In this document: in pieces, positions 27,423-36,001 of the stretch | Position numbering within the stretch: the stretch's first letter is position 1 | Layout of the letters: each line of letters begins with the position of its first letter | NCBI RefSeq assembly: GCF_024806495.1 | Contig: NZ_JANUFF010000001.1 | Span: 496,001 to 560,000, forward strand | DNA from: Chryseobacterium sp. JUb7 | Lineage (GTDB): Bacteria > Bacteroidota > Bacteroidia > Flavobacteriales > Weeksellaceae | Direction: 5' to 3' | DNA length: 64,000 nt | Position numbers and translations under genes: made by a program | The notes under the pieces: generated by a model | Told to the model about the DNA's origin: nothing | The model's input: the letters and a program-made list of their open reading frames with translations, nothing else | Database searches by the model: none

Positions 27423-27449
27423 GCGTCTCATTTTTTGAGACGCTTTTTT
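27423..27449 (+). terminator. terminator of the fad operon
   Basis: GCGTCTCA pairs with TGAGACGC around a 5-nt loop, followed by six T, 27 nt after the fadE stop. Confidence 0.9.
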
Positions 27450-27508
27450 ATTCTGAAAAAAATCATTAATTTTAATAAAAACTAAACCAAAACTCAAAAT
27501 TTTAAGCC

Positions 27509-27844
27509 ATGGGAAAATTTATTATCTCTAAACGGATCAATGATGACTATCAATTCAATTTAAAGGCTGCCAACGGACAGGTTATTTTAACAAGTCAGGG
27601 CTACAGCTCAAAATCATCCTGTGAAAAAGGGATAGACTCAGTAAGGGTTCATAGCAAGGACCGTTCAAAATTTGAAATCAACACGGCAAAAGACGGGCGG
27701 TTTTATTTTAATTTAAAAGCCGGAAACGGACAGGTGATAGGAACAAGCCAAATGTATGAATCTGAAAACGGGCTGGAAAACGGAATCGAATCTGTTAAAA
27801 CCAATGCTCCGATTGCTTTGGTGGCAGATGAATCCAACCATTAA
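27509..27844 (+). CDS. YegP-family (DUF1508) protein
   Basis: A 111-residue protein made of two tandem DUF1508 repeats, residues 3-48 and 53-98. Each carries F-NLKA-NGQVI-TSQ-Y and a following 'GI-SV' helix. YegP proteins are small cytoplasmic beta-alpha units of unresolved function. The gene is closed by a terminator at 27870 and preceded by the fad terminator, so it is monocistronic. Confidence 0.85.
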   Translation: MGKFIISKRINDDYQFNLKAANGQVILTSQGYSSKSSCEKGIDSVRVHSKDRSKFEINTAKDGRFYFNLKAGNGQVIGTSQMYESENGLENGIESVKTNAPIALVADESNH

Positions 27845-27869
27845 TATTATGTAAAATAAATTAATAGAA

Positions 27870-27897
27870 AATGTCTCAAAATCATGGGGCATTTTTT
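27870..27897 (+). terminator. terminator after the YegP gene
   Basis: AATGTCTC pairs with GGGGCATT (two G-U pairs), followed by T6. The T tract merges into a TATTTTTG -7 box (27897-27904) for the next gene. Confidence 0.75.
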
Positions 27898-27921
27898 ATT
27901 TTTGTAATCTATTTCTTAGAA

Positions 27922-28368
27922 ATGACAAAAGACGAACTACTGCACAGAGCAATAAAGATAGCTGATAAAGCACATAAAGGTCAAACAGACAAATACCACG
28001 CACCCTACATTGCTCACGTTATGCGGGTCATGGAGTATGGAAAAACAATGGATGAAAAAATCGTTGGGGTTTTACATGATGTTGTGGAAGATCATCCGGT
28101 CGAATTCAGTCTGGATTATCTGAGAGATCAGGGCTTTCCCGAGTACATCATTTTTGCGATCAGCTGCCTTACAAAATTTGATCCTGATGAAGAATACGAT
28201 GACTTTGTAAAAAGAACAGAACGTTCTCCCCTGGCTGTTGCCGTAAAACTGAATGATCTTCGTGATAATATGGATCTGAGAAGGGTCAACCGTGAGCTTA
28301 CGCCAAAGGATCTTAAACGGTTTAATAAATATTTAAAAGCCTATCATTATCTGATAGAAAAATATTAA
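27922..28368 (+). CDS. HD-domain phosphohydrolase (RelA/SpoT-like HD fold)
   Basis: A 148-residue protein with the metal-binding HD pattern: His32 (YIAHVMRV), His52-Asp53 in 'GVLHDVVEDH' and a distal Asp in 'VAVKLNDLRDNMDL'. This spacing resembles the hydrolase domain of RelA/SpoT and small alarmone hydrolases, where the last motif reads VKLADR-HN. Hydrolysis of ppGpp or a related nucleotide is possible but unproven. The start is set at 27922, because an upstream ATG at 27871 lies inside the terminator hairpin and before the -7 box at 27897-27904. Confidence 0.8.
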   Translation: MTKDELLHRAIKIADKAHKGQTDKYHAPYIAHVMRVMEYGKTMDEKIVGVLHDVVEDHPVEFSLDYLRDQGFPEYIIFAISCLTKFDPDEEYDDFVKRTERSPLAVAVKLNDLRDNMDLRRVNRELTPKDLKRFNKYLKAYHYLIEKY

Positions 28369-28391
28369 ATATAAAATATTTCGGAATAAAT

Positions 28392-28418
28392 AAAAGGCAA
28401 GATCATATGACCTTGCCT
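28392..28418 (-). terminator. terminator of the terpene locus
   Basis: On the minus strand, AGGCAAG pairs with CTTGCCT and is followed by TTTATTTATT, 26 nt after the terpene synthase stop codon. Confidence 0.75.
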
Positions 28419-28444
28419 CTGCTTCCAGCAATTTAAAAACTTGT

Positions 28445-29476
28445 CTATTGATACCTGTCTGAATTTTCGTGCCATTCTTTCTGACCCTGCAAAAGCAATT
28501 TAGCATGTTCGATATATCTTAAGACATCTTCCTGGTATTCACCAAAATCCGGAACATTTTCCGTCAGTCTTACGAAATCATCAATGCCGTCATTGTGCAT
28601 TTTAGCAGCTTCTTCATAAGCTTTGTCTAATTTGTAGCTTTCACTTTCACCTTCATACTTATTTTCTTTTTCATTTTCGCTTTTGAGAACTAAAACCAAG
28701 TTCATCACTTCATTTTTTTCAAGCTCTCTCGCCGCACCGTAAATATCATTACTCCACATGATGGAATAAGTAATATGATGACGGAGTTTCTGAATATAAT
28801 CTGATTTATATATTTCTTCAGGCATCTTAAATCCTGCTGCAATTTCTACAAAATCTGATAAGATTGTGCATCCCGAAATCTTAAATCTAATAGAAAGATA
28901 ATTTTCATAAGTTGGATAAATGACAGGTTTCTTATCATAAGAAGTGGTCTCTTCTTTTAAGCTCTTAATCCACTCTTGATGATGTTTCTCATAATAAGCG
29001 GCCTCCTCTTCCATGCCTTGAATCCATATCTCTTGATGTTTAACAAACCTTTTAACCCAAAAATCACTTGCAACTTCTTTGAACATATCTCTTACATTGG
29101 CAAATTCGTTTACAAATACTTCATCATCCGGACTTTTAGGATCCGGAGCAACCGGCAGTCCGTTTAATGAGTCAATTGTTTTTTTACGTATTTTACTAAA
29201 TACATCTTCTGGTTTATCATCATAATAATCATCGAAAGCAAAACCCAACAATAGCCAACGGGCTATGGCAAGCATCCCTTTCTCCCCTGCACCGGGATAG
29301 ATAATTCCGGCTAAAGTTACAATTTTTGATGTTTTATAGGCCACCTTCATTTTCTCCGGCATCCAGAGATAATATTCAATCCACTCTTTTTGTTGCTCCT
29401 CAATTAATTTTAATTTTGAGGGAGCGGGTTGTTTTGAAATAAAGGGATACTTTAAATTAAAATCTAGTGTTTTCAT
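28445..29476 (-). CDS. class I terpene synthase (intact)
   Basis: A 343-residue class I terpene cyclase. The aspartate-rich motif is DDYYDD at 82-87. The pyrophosphate sensor Arg is likely Arg197 in 'YLSIRFKISG'. The second metal motif is 'NDIYGAARE' at 243-251, where the usual Ser/Thr of ND-S-E is Gly247. The C-terminal Arg341-Tyr342 pair is present. It should ionise a prenyl diphosphate and cyclise it; the product cannot be predicted. It is the distal gene behind a second, broken terpene synthase and a prenyl diphosphate synthase on the same strand. Confidence 0.88.
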   Translation of the reverse strand: MKTLDFNLKYPFISKQPAPSKLKLIEEQQKEWIEYYLWMPEKMKVAYKTSKIVTLAGIIYPGAGEKGMLAIARWLLLGFAFDDYYDDKPEDVFSKIRKKTIDSLNGLPVAPDPKSPDDEVFVNEFANVRDMFKEVASDFWVKRFVKHQEIWIQGMEEEAAYYEKHHQEWIKSLKEETTSYDKKPVIYPTYENYLSIRFKISGCTILSDFVEIAAGFKMPEEIYKSDYIQKLRHHITYSIMWSNDIYGAARELEKNEVMNLVLVLKSENEKENKYEGESESYKLDKAYEEAAKMHNDGIDDFVRLTENVPDFGEYQEDVLRYIEHAKLLLQGQKEWHENSDRYQ

Positions 29477-29572
29477 AGTAGTTATTAGATAAAGTTTATT
29501 AATAAATTTAAATGGTTATCATACATTTTATTTTTATTATAAAATGTGTTTTTCAATAGTTACTTTGTGTTT

Positions 29573-30572
29573 TTACCCCTTCCTAACAAAAGCAAATTCG
29601 GCTAAACCATGATTACTGTCATAGCGAAGCGTATCTTTCAGATACCAGGTATTCAGGCCTGAAATCATTAATGTCATATATTCTGTCCATTTTTCAACCT
29701 TTTCATTCCATTCTTTTCCAAGTCCAAAATCCGGAAGATTGTTTTGTAATGCTTCCAACTCAGCAACTTCAAGATCATGAAATGCTAAAGCCTTTGCAAT
29801 GGCATCTTCCAAAGGAATTTTCTGTGTATGCATTATGTTAAGAACAAGGTTCATTACTTCGCCCTTTTTCTTGATTTCTTTTTTGATGGAGTATAAGTCA
29901 TTTTGCCATCCGATTATTCTCGCGGTTAAAGCCCGGATACGAAGTATCACAGGATGCTCTTCAATAACTTTGGGTAATACATATCCCAGCCCATGGCTCG
30001 TATGCATACATGCCTATACAATATTCGCGAATGAGTTTGTAATGTTCCAGATTAGGGAATGTTTGGGTCGTCCTGAAAGGTGATTCTGCTTTTAATCCGT
30101 ATTCAATATACCTGTTGAATAAGTACGTAAATAATTCAACCAGACCTTCTGGACCAGCAGCGTGATATTCGTCTCTTAATTTTGCCAATACATGATCCAG
30201 ATCATGTGCATCTTGTGCAGGGTCATTACCTTCCAGGACACTGACAAAATTCTTACGTAGCTCTTCCACTTCGTCTGCTGTACACATACCTACATAATCA
30301 TCAACAATAGAAACCCAGATCATAAACCGACTGCAAGCGCTTATTTGTGCATATTCAAGAGCATAAGGAACCATACGGGCAGTAGCAATATGGTAATTTC
30401 CCTGTTTATATTTCTCCCTAATTTCAGGAGACAGGAATGGATATTCTGTATCTATCCATCCGTCCAGTTCCGGACCTAATGCTTCTACATGAGGATTTAT
30501 CAAATCTCCCGGCCATGGATAAGTTAAGGTCAGAAGATAAAACTCGTCAAAGTATTCAACTGAATCATTCAT
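29573..30572 (-). pseudogene. second class I terpene synthase, frameshifted
   Basis: The N-terminal part (203 residues from 30572) has the first metal motif as VDDYVG (Asp91-Asp92, fifth position Gly). It ends prematurely after '...IREYCIGMYAYEPWAG'. The C-terminal part continues in another frame from about 30007 with SHGLGYVLPKVIEEHP, the canonical second motif NDLYSIKKE and a terminal LRY. The span is 1000 nt. Removing four nt near 30001-30011, where the minus strand reads ATGTATGCAT, restores one 331-residue frame, close to the 343 residues of the neighbouring synthase. A recent 4-nt insertion is the simplest explanation; a sequencing error is the alternative. Confidence 0.85.
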
Positions 30573-30796
30573 AATAAATATTTTTAAAAGTTATCAAGTT
30601 TTTTAAGATTTGGAATTAATTAAAATTCCTGTATAGTGTAGTATTGTATTGAATGTTTGTCGTAATATCTGATACTAATGCCTGTTTTTAATTTTACATT
30701 GAGTCAACTTAACTAGAGATTCACACATAATAGTATTAATCCCTAGTTAATAATTCAAAAGGCAGAATTCTCATTTATTCCTCCTTTATAACAAAA

Positions 30797-31741
30797 TCAA
30801 CTTTCCCTTTTTAAAAGGTATTTTGCAAGCTCTATAAATGGTATTTTTTTATCTTCCGGAATTTCTGTTTTCTGAAGAAAACTTTGTGCAATGTCAGTAT
30901 GCTCTTTAATCAGGCGTAATGCTTTTTCATCCACTTTATTTTTTTTGAAAATTTTCTCTACCTCATACACCTTATCAATATTATCTGTTTTTTTCTGATA
31001 CCAGTGTTCGAGTTCTTTTACTTCATTTTCTGAAGCGTGCTCTTTGGCGAGAAAATAAAGCAGTGTTTTTTTATTTTCATAAATATCCCCTGCATGCTTT
31101 TTACCCAGCTGAGCCTGATCTCCAAAAACATCCAGATAATCATCCATCATCTGAAAAGCAATTCCGAGATGCTTTCCAAAATTTGAAATAGCCTCAGAAT
31201 TTTTCATTGAAGTTTTGGATATTAGAGCGCCTATTTCCAATGCAGAAGAAATTAAAGCAGCAGTTTTAGCATCGATCATTTTTATGTAATCATCGAAGGT
31301 TACATTTTGTTGAGTCTCAAAATTGATATCGTATTGCTGTCCTTCACAAACCAAAATTGTAGATTTGGTAAATACTTTCAGACATTTTTTAAAAACCTGA
31401 TCTTCAAGATCTTCAAAGAATTTATAGGATTTAAATATTAGGCCGTCTCCTGAAAGAATTCCTGCATTAATTCCGTATACAATATGAACGGTGGGTTTAT
31501 TTCGTCTCAAGGGAGCTCTATCCATAATATCATCATGCATCAGTGAATAGTTGTGAAAAAATTCAAGACCCAATGCAGGTTTTATGGCATCATTTAACTC
31601 TCCTCCGAACATATCACATGCCATCAGTACCATAACAGGACGGATGCGTTTCCCGCCAAGCGACATAATATAGTTCATTGGTTCATAAAATTCTTTAGGC
31701 TGGCTTTTTAAATGTATATTTATTAACAGCTTCCTCAACAA
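30797..31741 (-). CDS. isoprenyl diphosphate synthase with eroded N-terminus
   Basis: A polyprenyl synthetase with first Asp-rich motif in 'LMHDDIMDRAPLRRNKPT' and second in 'IAFQMMDDYLDVFGDQ', plus GGKRIRPV. It would condense IPP with allylic diphosphates to supply FPP or GGPP to the terpene synthases. The open frame has only a TTG start at 31741. Upstream, from an ATG at 31769, another frame reads MEILNQY, a TAA (31746-31748), then KIVEEAVNKYTFKKPA, the expected family N-terminus, before a 1-nt shift joins the main frame. The 973-nt span minus one equals 324 codons, the normal family length. So the gene is at least damaged; a weak TTG product lacking helix one may persist. Confidence 0.8.
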   Translation of the reverse strand: MLRKLLINIHLKSQPKEFYEPMNYIMSLGGKRIRPVMVLMACDMFGGELNDAIKPALGLEFFHNYSLMHDDIMDRAPLRRNKPTVHIVYGINAGILSGDGLIFKSYKFFEDLEDQVFKKCLKVFTKSTILVCEGQQYDINFETQQNVTFDDYIKMIDAKTAALISSALEIGALISKTSMKNSEAISNFGKHLGIAFQMMDDYLDVFGDQAQLGKKHAGDIYENKKTLLYFLAKEHASENEVKELEHWYQKKTDNIDKVYEVEKIFKKNKVDEKALRLIKEHTDIAQSFLQKTEIPEDKKIPFIELAKYLLKRES

Positions 31742-31769
31742 TTTTTTAGTATTGATTCAAAATTTCCAT

Positions 31770-32519
31770 GGTGTAGTTTACAATAATAGTTTTAATATTT
31801 CTGAGATGTTTGGGTCACAAATAATAATAAGTATGACAGCTAAACTAGAATTGAGTTTTTAATTTTTTTAGAATCCAATTCCCTAGCTAATCTTAATTCT
31901 CATTATAATTTTAAGGAATAGTTTGAAGGTTCATTGAAATTAAAGGGAATTGTAACACAGGAATATTTAATTTATTTTTCATAAATCGTGATATTTGGTA
32001 TTAGTTTTTAGTTTATTGGAAAATTTCCACAATAATAATTATCGAAAAGACAAATGTATTTGACTGTAAAAATAACTCAATAAATACAGAAATAATTGTG
32101 ATATAAAAAATAATCTTTTACTTTTTTTTCAATTAAAGAACATAAACATAATTATGCCCTCGTTTTCAGCAAAACAAAAATGCATTAAAAACAATAATAT
32201 CTAAAAAAAATAAAACAATATTTACAAAAAAATAAATGATTTATTAAAGAATAATTAATATGAAAAATAGTACTGATTGTAATTATAATCGGAAATTAAC
32301 GACAAAGATCCGGATTTGAATTTAAAATATTGACGATTTAATTTATCGCAATTCAGAATGGTTGTTTAAAATAATTAAGCATTTTTTCCTCGCTCAATAA
32401 ATAATTGACGGAATAAATCGTTTGTCTTTAAAATATAGATGTTTCATATAGTATTATAAAAACACTACATTCATTTGAAATAAAAAAGCTACAGAATATT
32501 AAGTCCAGATAATCGTTTT
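31770..32519. other. AT-rich intergenic region upstream of the terpene locus
   Basis: About 750 nt without a supported gene on either strand. The one clear signal is the minus-strand promoter at 32051-32080. Otherwise it is AT-rich with short homopolymer runs, a contrast with the tight spacing elsewhere. Confidence 0.6.
32051..32080 (-). promoter_or_regulatory. promoter of the terpene locus
   Basis: On the minus strand, TTG (32080-32078) and TACATTTG (32058-32051) are 19 nt apart, a full Bacteroidetes promoter match. The transcript would have a leader of about 275 nt before the original ATG at 31769. Confidence 0.5.
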
Positions 32520-33239
32520 TTAATCCGCCCCGGGGAAATGATATGTTTTTGAAGGAGCGTCATCAGTACCATCGATATTGATATTTAATGCAAGATAAAC
32601 AAAGTGAAAGTTTTTATTTCCTTTTGCTTCAAATTCTCTCTGCCAGAGATAACCGCCCAGAATACCGAAGTTTTCATCAATCTGATATCCAAAACCGCCA
32701 TATACTCGATTTCTTGCAAAAGCAGGCTTCATAGGAGTTACCACAAAGATTTCGTCATATACGTTTGCGAATACTGTGCCCGGCGCAATTTTTTTGGCGT
32801 TCAGAGGCACAGAAACATTCAGACGGTAGCGATAACGCATTCTTTCAGAATCTTTATCTGTCTGAGGTTCATAAAACCATGATTTTTCAACACGGAGTCT
32901 GTTTTCAAATTTTACAACTCCTTTTTTGAAATCTATAACGTCCTGCAGCCATACACGAAATTCTTCCTTGTTGATCGCATGGTCCTTATAAGTTGCATAT
33001 CTTCCCAAACCGATAAATGGCTTATGATTTTTGGTCAGGTTATAGCCTAGCCCTCCTTTTATTTCGTAATAATCCGGGTAACTGTATTCTTCGATCCCTC
33101 GCATCTGCCCTTCAGCATAGAGGAAAAATTTTGGATGAAACTTATAAGTAATGGTCAGTGCATTGAAGCTGGAAATATGTTCCTGTGCCTTAAAAAAACT
33201 AAGCGTCAAAAGTAAACTCAAGCTTAATAAAAGTTTCAT
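32520..33239 (-). CDS. DUF2490 outer-membrane protein
   Basis: A 239-residue protein with a signal peptide (ending FFKAQ, residue 19) and alternating aromatic strands typical of a small outer-membrane barrel. DUF2490 features include 'FFLYAEGQMRG', 'NRLRVEKSWFY', 'RMRYRYRLNVSVPLN' and 'RNRVYGGFGYQI'. The function is unknown. A CAAATGTA at 33254-33261 (TACATTTG on the minus strand) gives a -7 box 15 nt before the start. It lies 73 nt downstream of a TonB-dependent receptor gene on the same strand, so both may serve one uptake route. Confidence 0.85.
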   Translation of the reverse strand: MKLLLSLSLLLTLSFFKAQEHISSFNALTITYKFHPKFFLYAEGQMRGIEEYSYPDYYEIKGGLGYNLTKNHKPFIGLGRYATYKDHAINKEEFRVWLQDVIDFKKGVVKFENRLRVEKSWFYEPQTDKDSERMRYRYRLNVSVPLNAKKIAPGTVFANVYDEIFVVTPMKPAFARNRVYGGFGYQIDENFGILGGYLWQREFEAKGNKNFHFVYLALNINIDGTDDAPSKTYHFPGAD

Positions 33240-33312
33240 TCAAAAAATTTTTGCAAATGTAATTTAATTAACAATTTCGTAATATTAACTTTAATTCATT
33301 CTTACGTAACAT

Positions 33313-35124
33313 TTACTTAATATTGATATTATAGGTAAAACCTACATGAAACCATCGATTCGGCATTTTTACCCCAAAAGTTTCTGTATAAATTGTATTT
33401 GTGACATTATTGATTAAAATATATACCGAAAAGTCTTTTTTAACAAAACTTAATTTTTCATCTAAAAGATTATAGCTTCCCAGATTTAACCTGTCATTAT
33501 ATCTGTATACTACTTCATTGGTGAAATGCTGTAAAAATTTCGTTTCCAGTTTAGCCACGAACTGATGCTTTAGATTATCCAAAACATATCTTGACACAAA
33601 CTCATTGGATGATTTAAATGTATTATCCAGATAGGTGTAGCCTACAGAATATTTTAACCAGTTCAGAACTCTGTGATTCACTTCTGCTTCAATTCCTTTT
33701 ACACTGGTATCTCCGACATTTTGAGCATACCACACAGCGTCATTTAAAGAAGTTTTAGTCCAGTCTATAGAATTGTTGGCACTCCTTAAGAAGCCACTGA
33801 CTTTTGCCAATACATTTTTATTCTGAAACTGATATCCCACTTCCGCATATACCGCATTTTCAGGGGTCAGATTCGGGTTTCCCTGCTCTGTTTTACTTAC
33901 ATAATAGAGATCTGTAAATGTCGGAACCCTGTGAACCTTAGCAACATTCCCGTAAATTTTATTATTCGGGTTAAAGTTGTAGCCAACATCTATTCCGGGA
34001 TAGAAAAAGTTTCCTTCGTTGGAATAATTGGCCCATGAAATTCCAGGTGTAATATTTAATTTTTTATCTAATAATGAGAAATGATGTTCAAAAAATACCT
34101 GAGAAACAAAACGTTCTCTGCTTCCTAAATTGTTACTCGCCAGAAATTCCTTTCTCAATTCAACACCCAATCCGGTAGTTCCCAATGAAGACTGATAGCT
34201 CGCATTCACCTCACCGCCAACATTATTTCCAATGTGCATATTTCGGTAGATTTCCGGTTTTTCGCGGTTGTACAGGTACATATCCTGACCTCTTCTCCAG
34301 TAAACATTAGAATTGAGTTTGAACTTGCCAAAGGTCTGCTGATGAGCCAGACTCATTACCGAAGCCTGAACTTCCTCATACTGCTCTGTAGCCAATGGTG
34401 AAGAGTAAAAGCCGTTTGCCCCGAATTTTTTCTCTGAAAAACCAGCCTGCAATCTAAGATCACCGTTTTTAATATTTAATCTCCCCTGATAGAAAATATT
34501 TCGAATTTCATAGTCGGTATTATGCATATACCCTTCTGACGAAGCAGAATTTGCCTGTAGCGAATTTGAAAATTTTTCATTACCAAGATTAGCATTAAAT
34601 CCCAAACCGTATGTTTCATAATCCCCACCTTCTGCACTGATCTTAACTCTTTTACCGGGATTTGTTTTTGTGATAATATTAATGACTCCTGCATATGCAT
34701 TCTGTCCGAATCGTCTTGCTGCAGGACCTTTTATCACTTCTATTCTTTCCACATCATCCAGATCAACAGGAACATTCATGGTGTTATGTCCCGTTTGCGA
34801 ATCATTCATCCTGATCCCGTTCAAAAGCAACAAAACCTGTTCGGAAGAACTCCCTCTGAAACCAATATCACTCTGTACTCCATTCGCTCCTCTCCTTCTG
34901 ATATCCATCCCCGGAATCTGCTGAAGAATTTCATCAATACTTTTTGCAGGAGAATTGGCAATCTCTTCCTTTGTAATAACACTGATATTCTGATTGGCAC
35001 TTTTATAAGGTGTAGAAATAAATTTACCCTGAATCTCAACAGTTTCAATGTCAGAATTATTTTCTTGGGCTTGCACAAGAAATAAAGTTCCCAGAAAAAA
35101 AACAGGAAGTAACTTTTTAGTCAT
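33313..35124 (-). CDS. TonB-dependent receptor (BtuB-like)
   Basis: A 603-residue outer-membrane receptor. After a signal peptide (residues 1-19) comes the plug domain: 'SVITKEEIANSPAKSIDEIL', 'QIPGMDIRRRG', 'GFRGSSSEQVLLLLNGIRMND' and 'IEVIKGPAARRFGQNAYAGVINI' (pieces in order, residues 45-150). The 22-strand barrel follows, with no SusC-type carboxypeptidase-like extension. The size and plug resemble BtuB/FepA-type receptors, but no cobalamin riboswitch is seen upstream, so the ligand stays open. A TACATTTG box lies at 35166-35159. Confidence 0.88.
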   Translation of the reverse strand: MTKKLLPVFFLGTLFLVQAQENNSDIETVEIQGKFISTPYKSANQNISVITKEEIANSPAKSIDEILQQIPGMDIRRRGANGVQSDIGFRGSSSEQVLLLLNGIRMNDSQTGHNTMNVPVDLDDVERIEVIKGPAARRFGQNAYAGVINIITKTNPGKRVKISAEGGDYETYGLGFNANLGNEKFSNSLQANSASSEGYMHNTDYEIRNIFYQGRLNIKNGDLRLQAGFSEKKFGANGFYSSPLATEQYEEVQASVMSLAHQQTFGKFKLNSNVYWRRGQDMYLYNREKPEIYRNMHIGNNVGGEVNASYQSSLGTTGLGVELRKEFLASNNLGSRERFVSQVFFEHHFSLLDKKLNITPGISWANYSNEGNFFYPGIDVGYNFNPNNKIYGNVAKVHRVPTFTDLYYVSKTEQGNPNLTPENAVYAEVGYQFQNKNVLAKVSGFLRSANNSIDWTKTSLNDAVWYAQNVGDTSVKGIEAEVNHRVLNWLKYSVGYTYLDNTFKSSNEFVSRYVLDNLKHQFVAKLETKFLQHFTNEVVYRYNDRLNLGSYNLLDEKLSFVKKDFSVYILINNVTNTIYTETFGVKMPNRWFHVGFTYNINIK

Positions 35125-35521
35125 ATGATCAAATTCTCAGTTAGTATTTTTGAAGGTCCAAATGTAGCAGACTTATATAAGACTAAAAAATGATTATTGT
35201 CATAAAAAAAGATGCAGTGTGTCTGCATCTTCGTGGGAGTAACGTAATTTCTTTATCTTTTTCTCATTAAATGTGTAACTAGATCTCTGAACAATTTTCT
35301 CATTTCTATATTACATATTTATGAATACAATTTTAAATAATTTTAAAATATAAAACAATAGGTAAATGTTAAAAAATAAAAAAATATATAAAATTTAACA
35401 TTCAGATCCTATGGTTTTCAGACTGTTATTTAATTTAACTCTACTTTGTTTAACTTTTATTTCATTGAAATATCAATAAAATAGGATTTTTTGCATAAAA
35501 AACAAATTTTATGTTTAATAA
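35125..35521. other. intergenic region with terminator facing the receptor gene
   Basis: Holds the receptor's -7 box (35159-35166), a minus-strand terminator (35203-35229) and AT-rich sequence up to the IS end. No gene seen. Confidence 0.5.
35203..35229 (-). terminator. intrinsic terminator upstream of the receptor gene
   Basis: On the minus strand GATGCAG pairs with CTGCATC around a 5-nt loop and runs into eight T. It would stop transcription arriving from the IS element side. Confidence 0.8.
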
Positions 35522-35554
35522 GGTAACTATATACAATTCTACACTCGGGGATAT

Positions 35555-35776
35555 TTATTTATTTCGTTTAAAAATATCCCTCATTGTTTTATCGAAGTCC
35601 GTTAATGATGTAACATGCTCAGCTTTAATCAATTTAGTACCTTCAATTGTAATCATTTCCCGGACATCTATTTTCAGATCCTGATGATTTTTTTTGATAT
35701 CCAACACGTCAAAGTATTCAATATTATTGATAATAATACTCTTCACATTTTTTTGTTTTAATAGATTCGGTGACAT
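35555..35776 (-). CDS. hypothetical IS passenger protein 1
   Basis: A 73-residue hydrophilic protein encoded between the transposase and the left end of the IS. It contains 'SIIINNIEYFDVLDIKK' and 'VTSLTDFDKTMRDIF', predicted as a short beta hairpin followed by helices. It resembles the N-terminal fragments of phage antirepressor-like proteins only loosely, and I assign no function. Its position inside the terminal repeats marks it as a passenger. It starts 47 nt after passenger 2. Confidence 0.5.
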   Translation of the reverse strand: MSPNLLKQKNVKSIIINNIEYFDVLDIKKNHQDLKIDVREMITIEGTKLIKAEHVTSLTDFDKTMRDIFKRNK

Positions 35777-35822
35777 TTTTCGTTGTTAAAATAGTTATTT
35801 TTATAGTATCTTAAAAAATAAA

Positions 35823-35978
35823 TTATTCTTTTATACAGATCTCGCATAATTCAAATAACATCGGCAAAAATGAGAAAATTTCAATTAGGGCATTCATGAG
35901 TGAAGTCTCATTATAGCAATTTAATTTTCTTATTAAAACAATCGTTGAGATTTCTGGTCTATTTTCAGCATTTTTCAT
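35823..35978 (-). CDS. hypothetical IS passenger protein 2
   Basis: A possible 51-residue protein starting MKNAENRPEISTIVLIRKL and ending in a hydrophobic helix ('SLMNALIEIFSFLPMLFELC'), which could sit in a membrane. A longer reading from a TTG at 36011 overlaps the transposase stop by 10 nt. No family is recognised. Coding status is uncertain because it is short; its support is the location between transposase and passenger 1 with consistent strand. Confidence 0.35.
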   Translation of the reverse strand: MKNAENRPEISTIVLIRKLNCYNETSLMNALIEIFSFLPMLFELCEICIKE

Positions 35979-36001
35979 CACCAAGGTCGACTTCAGTTTT
36001 T

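Noticed and set aside
29523..29547. AT-rich hairpin ACATTTTAT/ATAAAATGT between the terpene synthase genes
   Set aside because: Weak all-A/T stem without a clear T tail; no regulatory role can be claimed.
35125..35320. Cobalamin riboswitch upstream of the BtuB-like receptor
   Set aside because: Looked for the B12-box and long leader fold; only a -7 box and an oppositely used terminator are visible.
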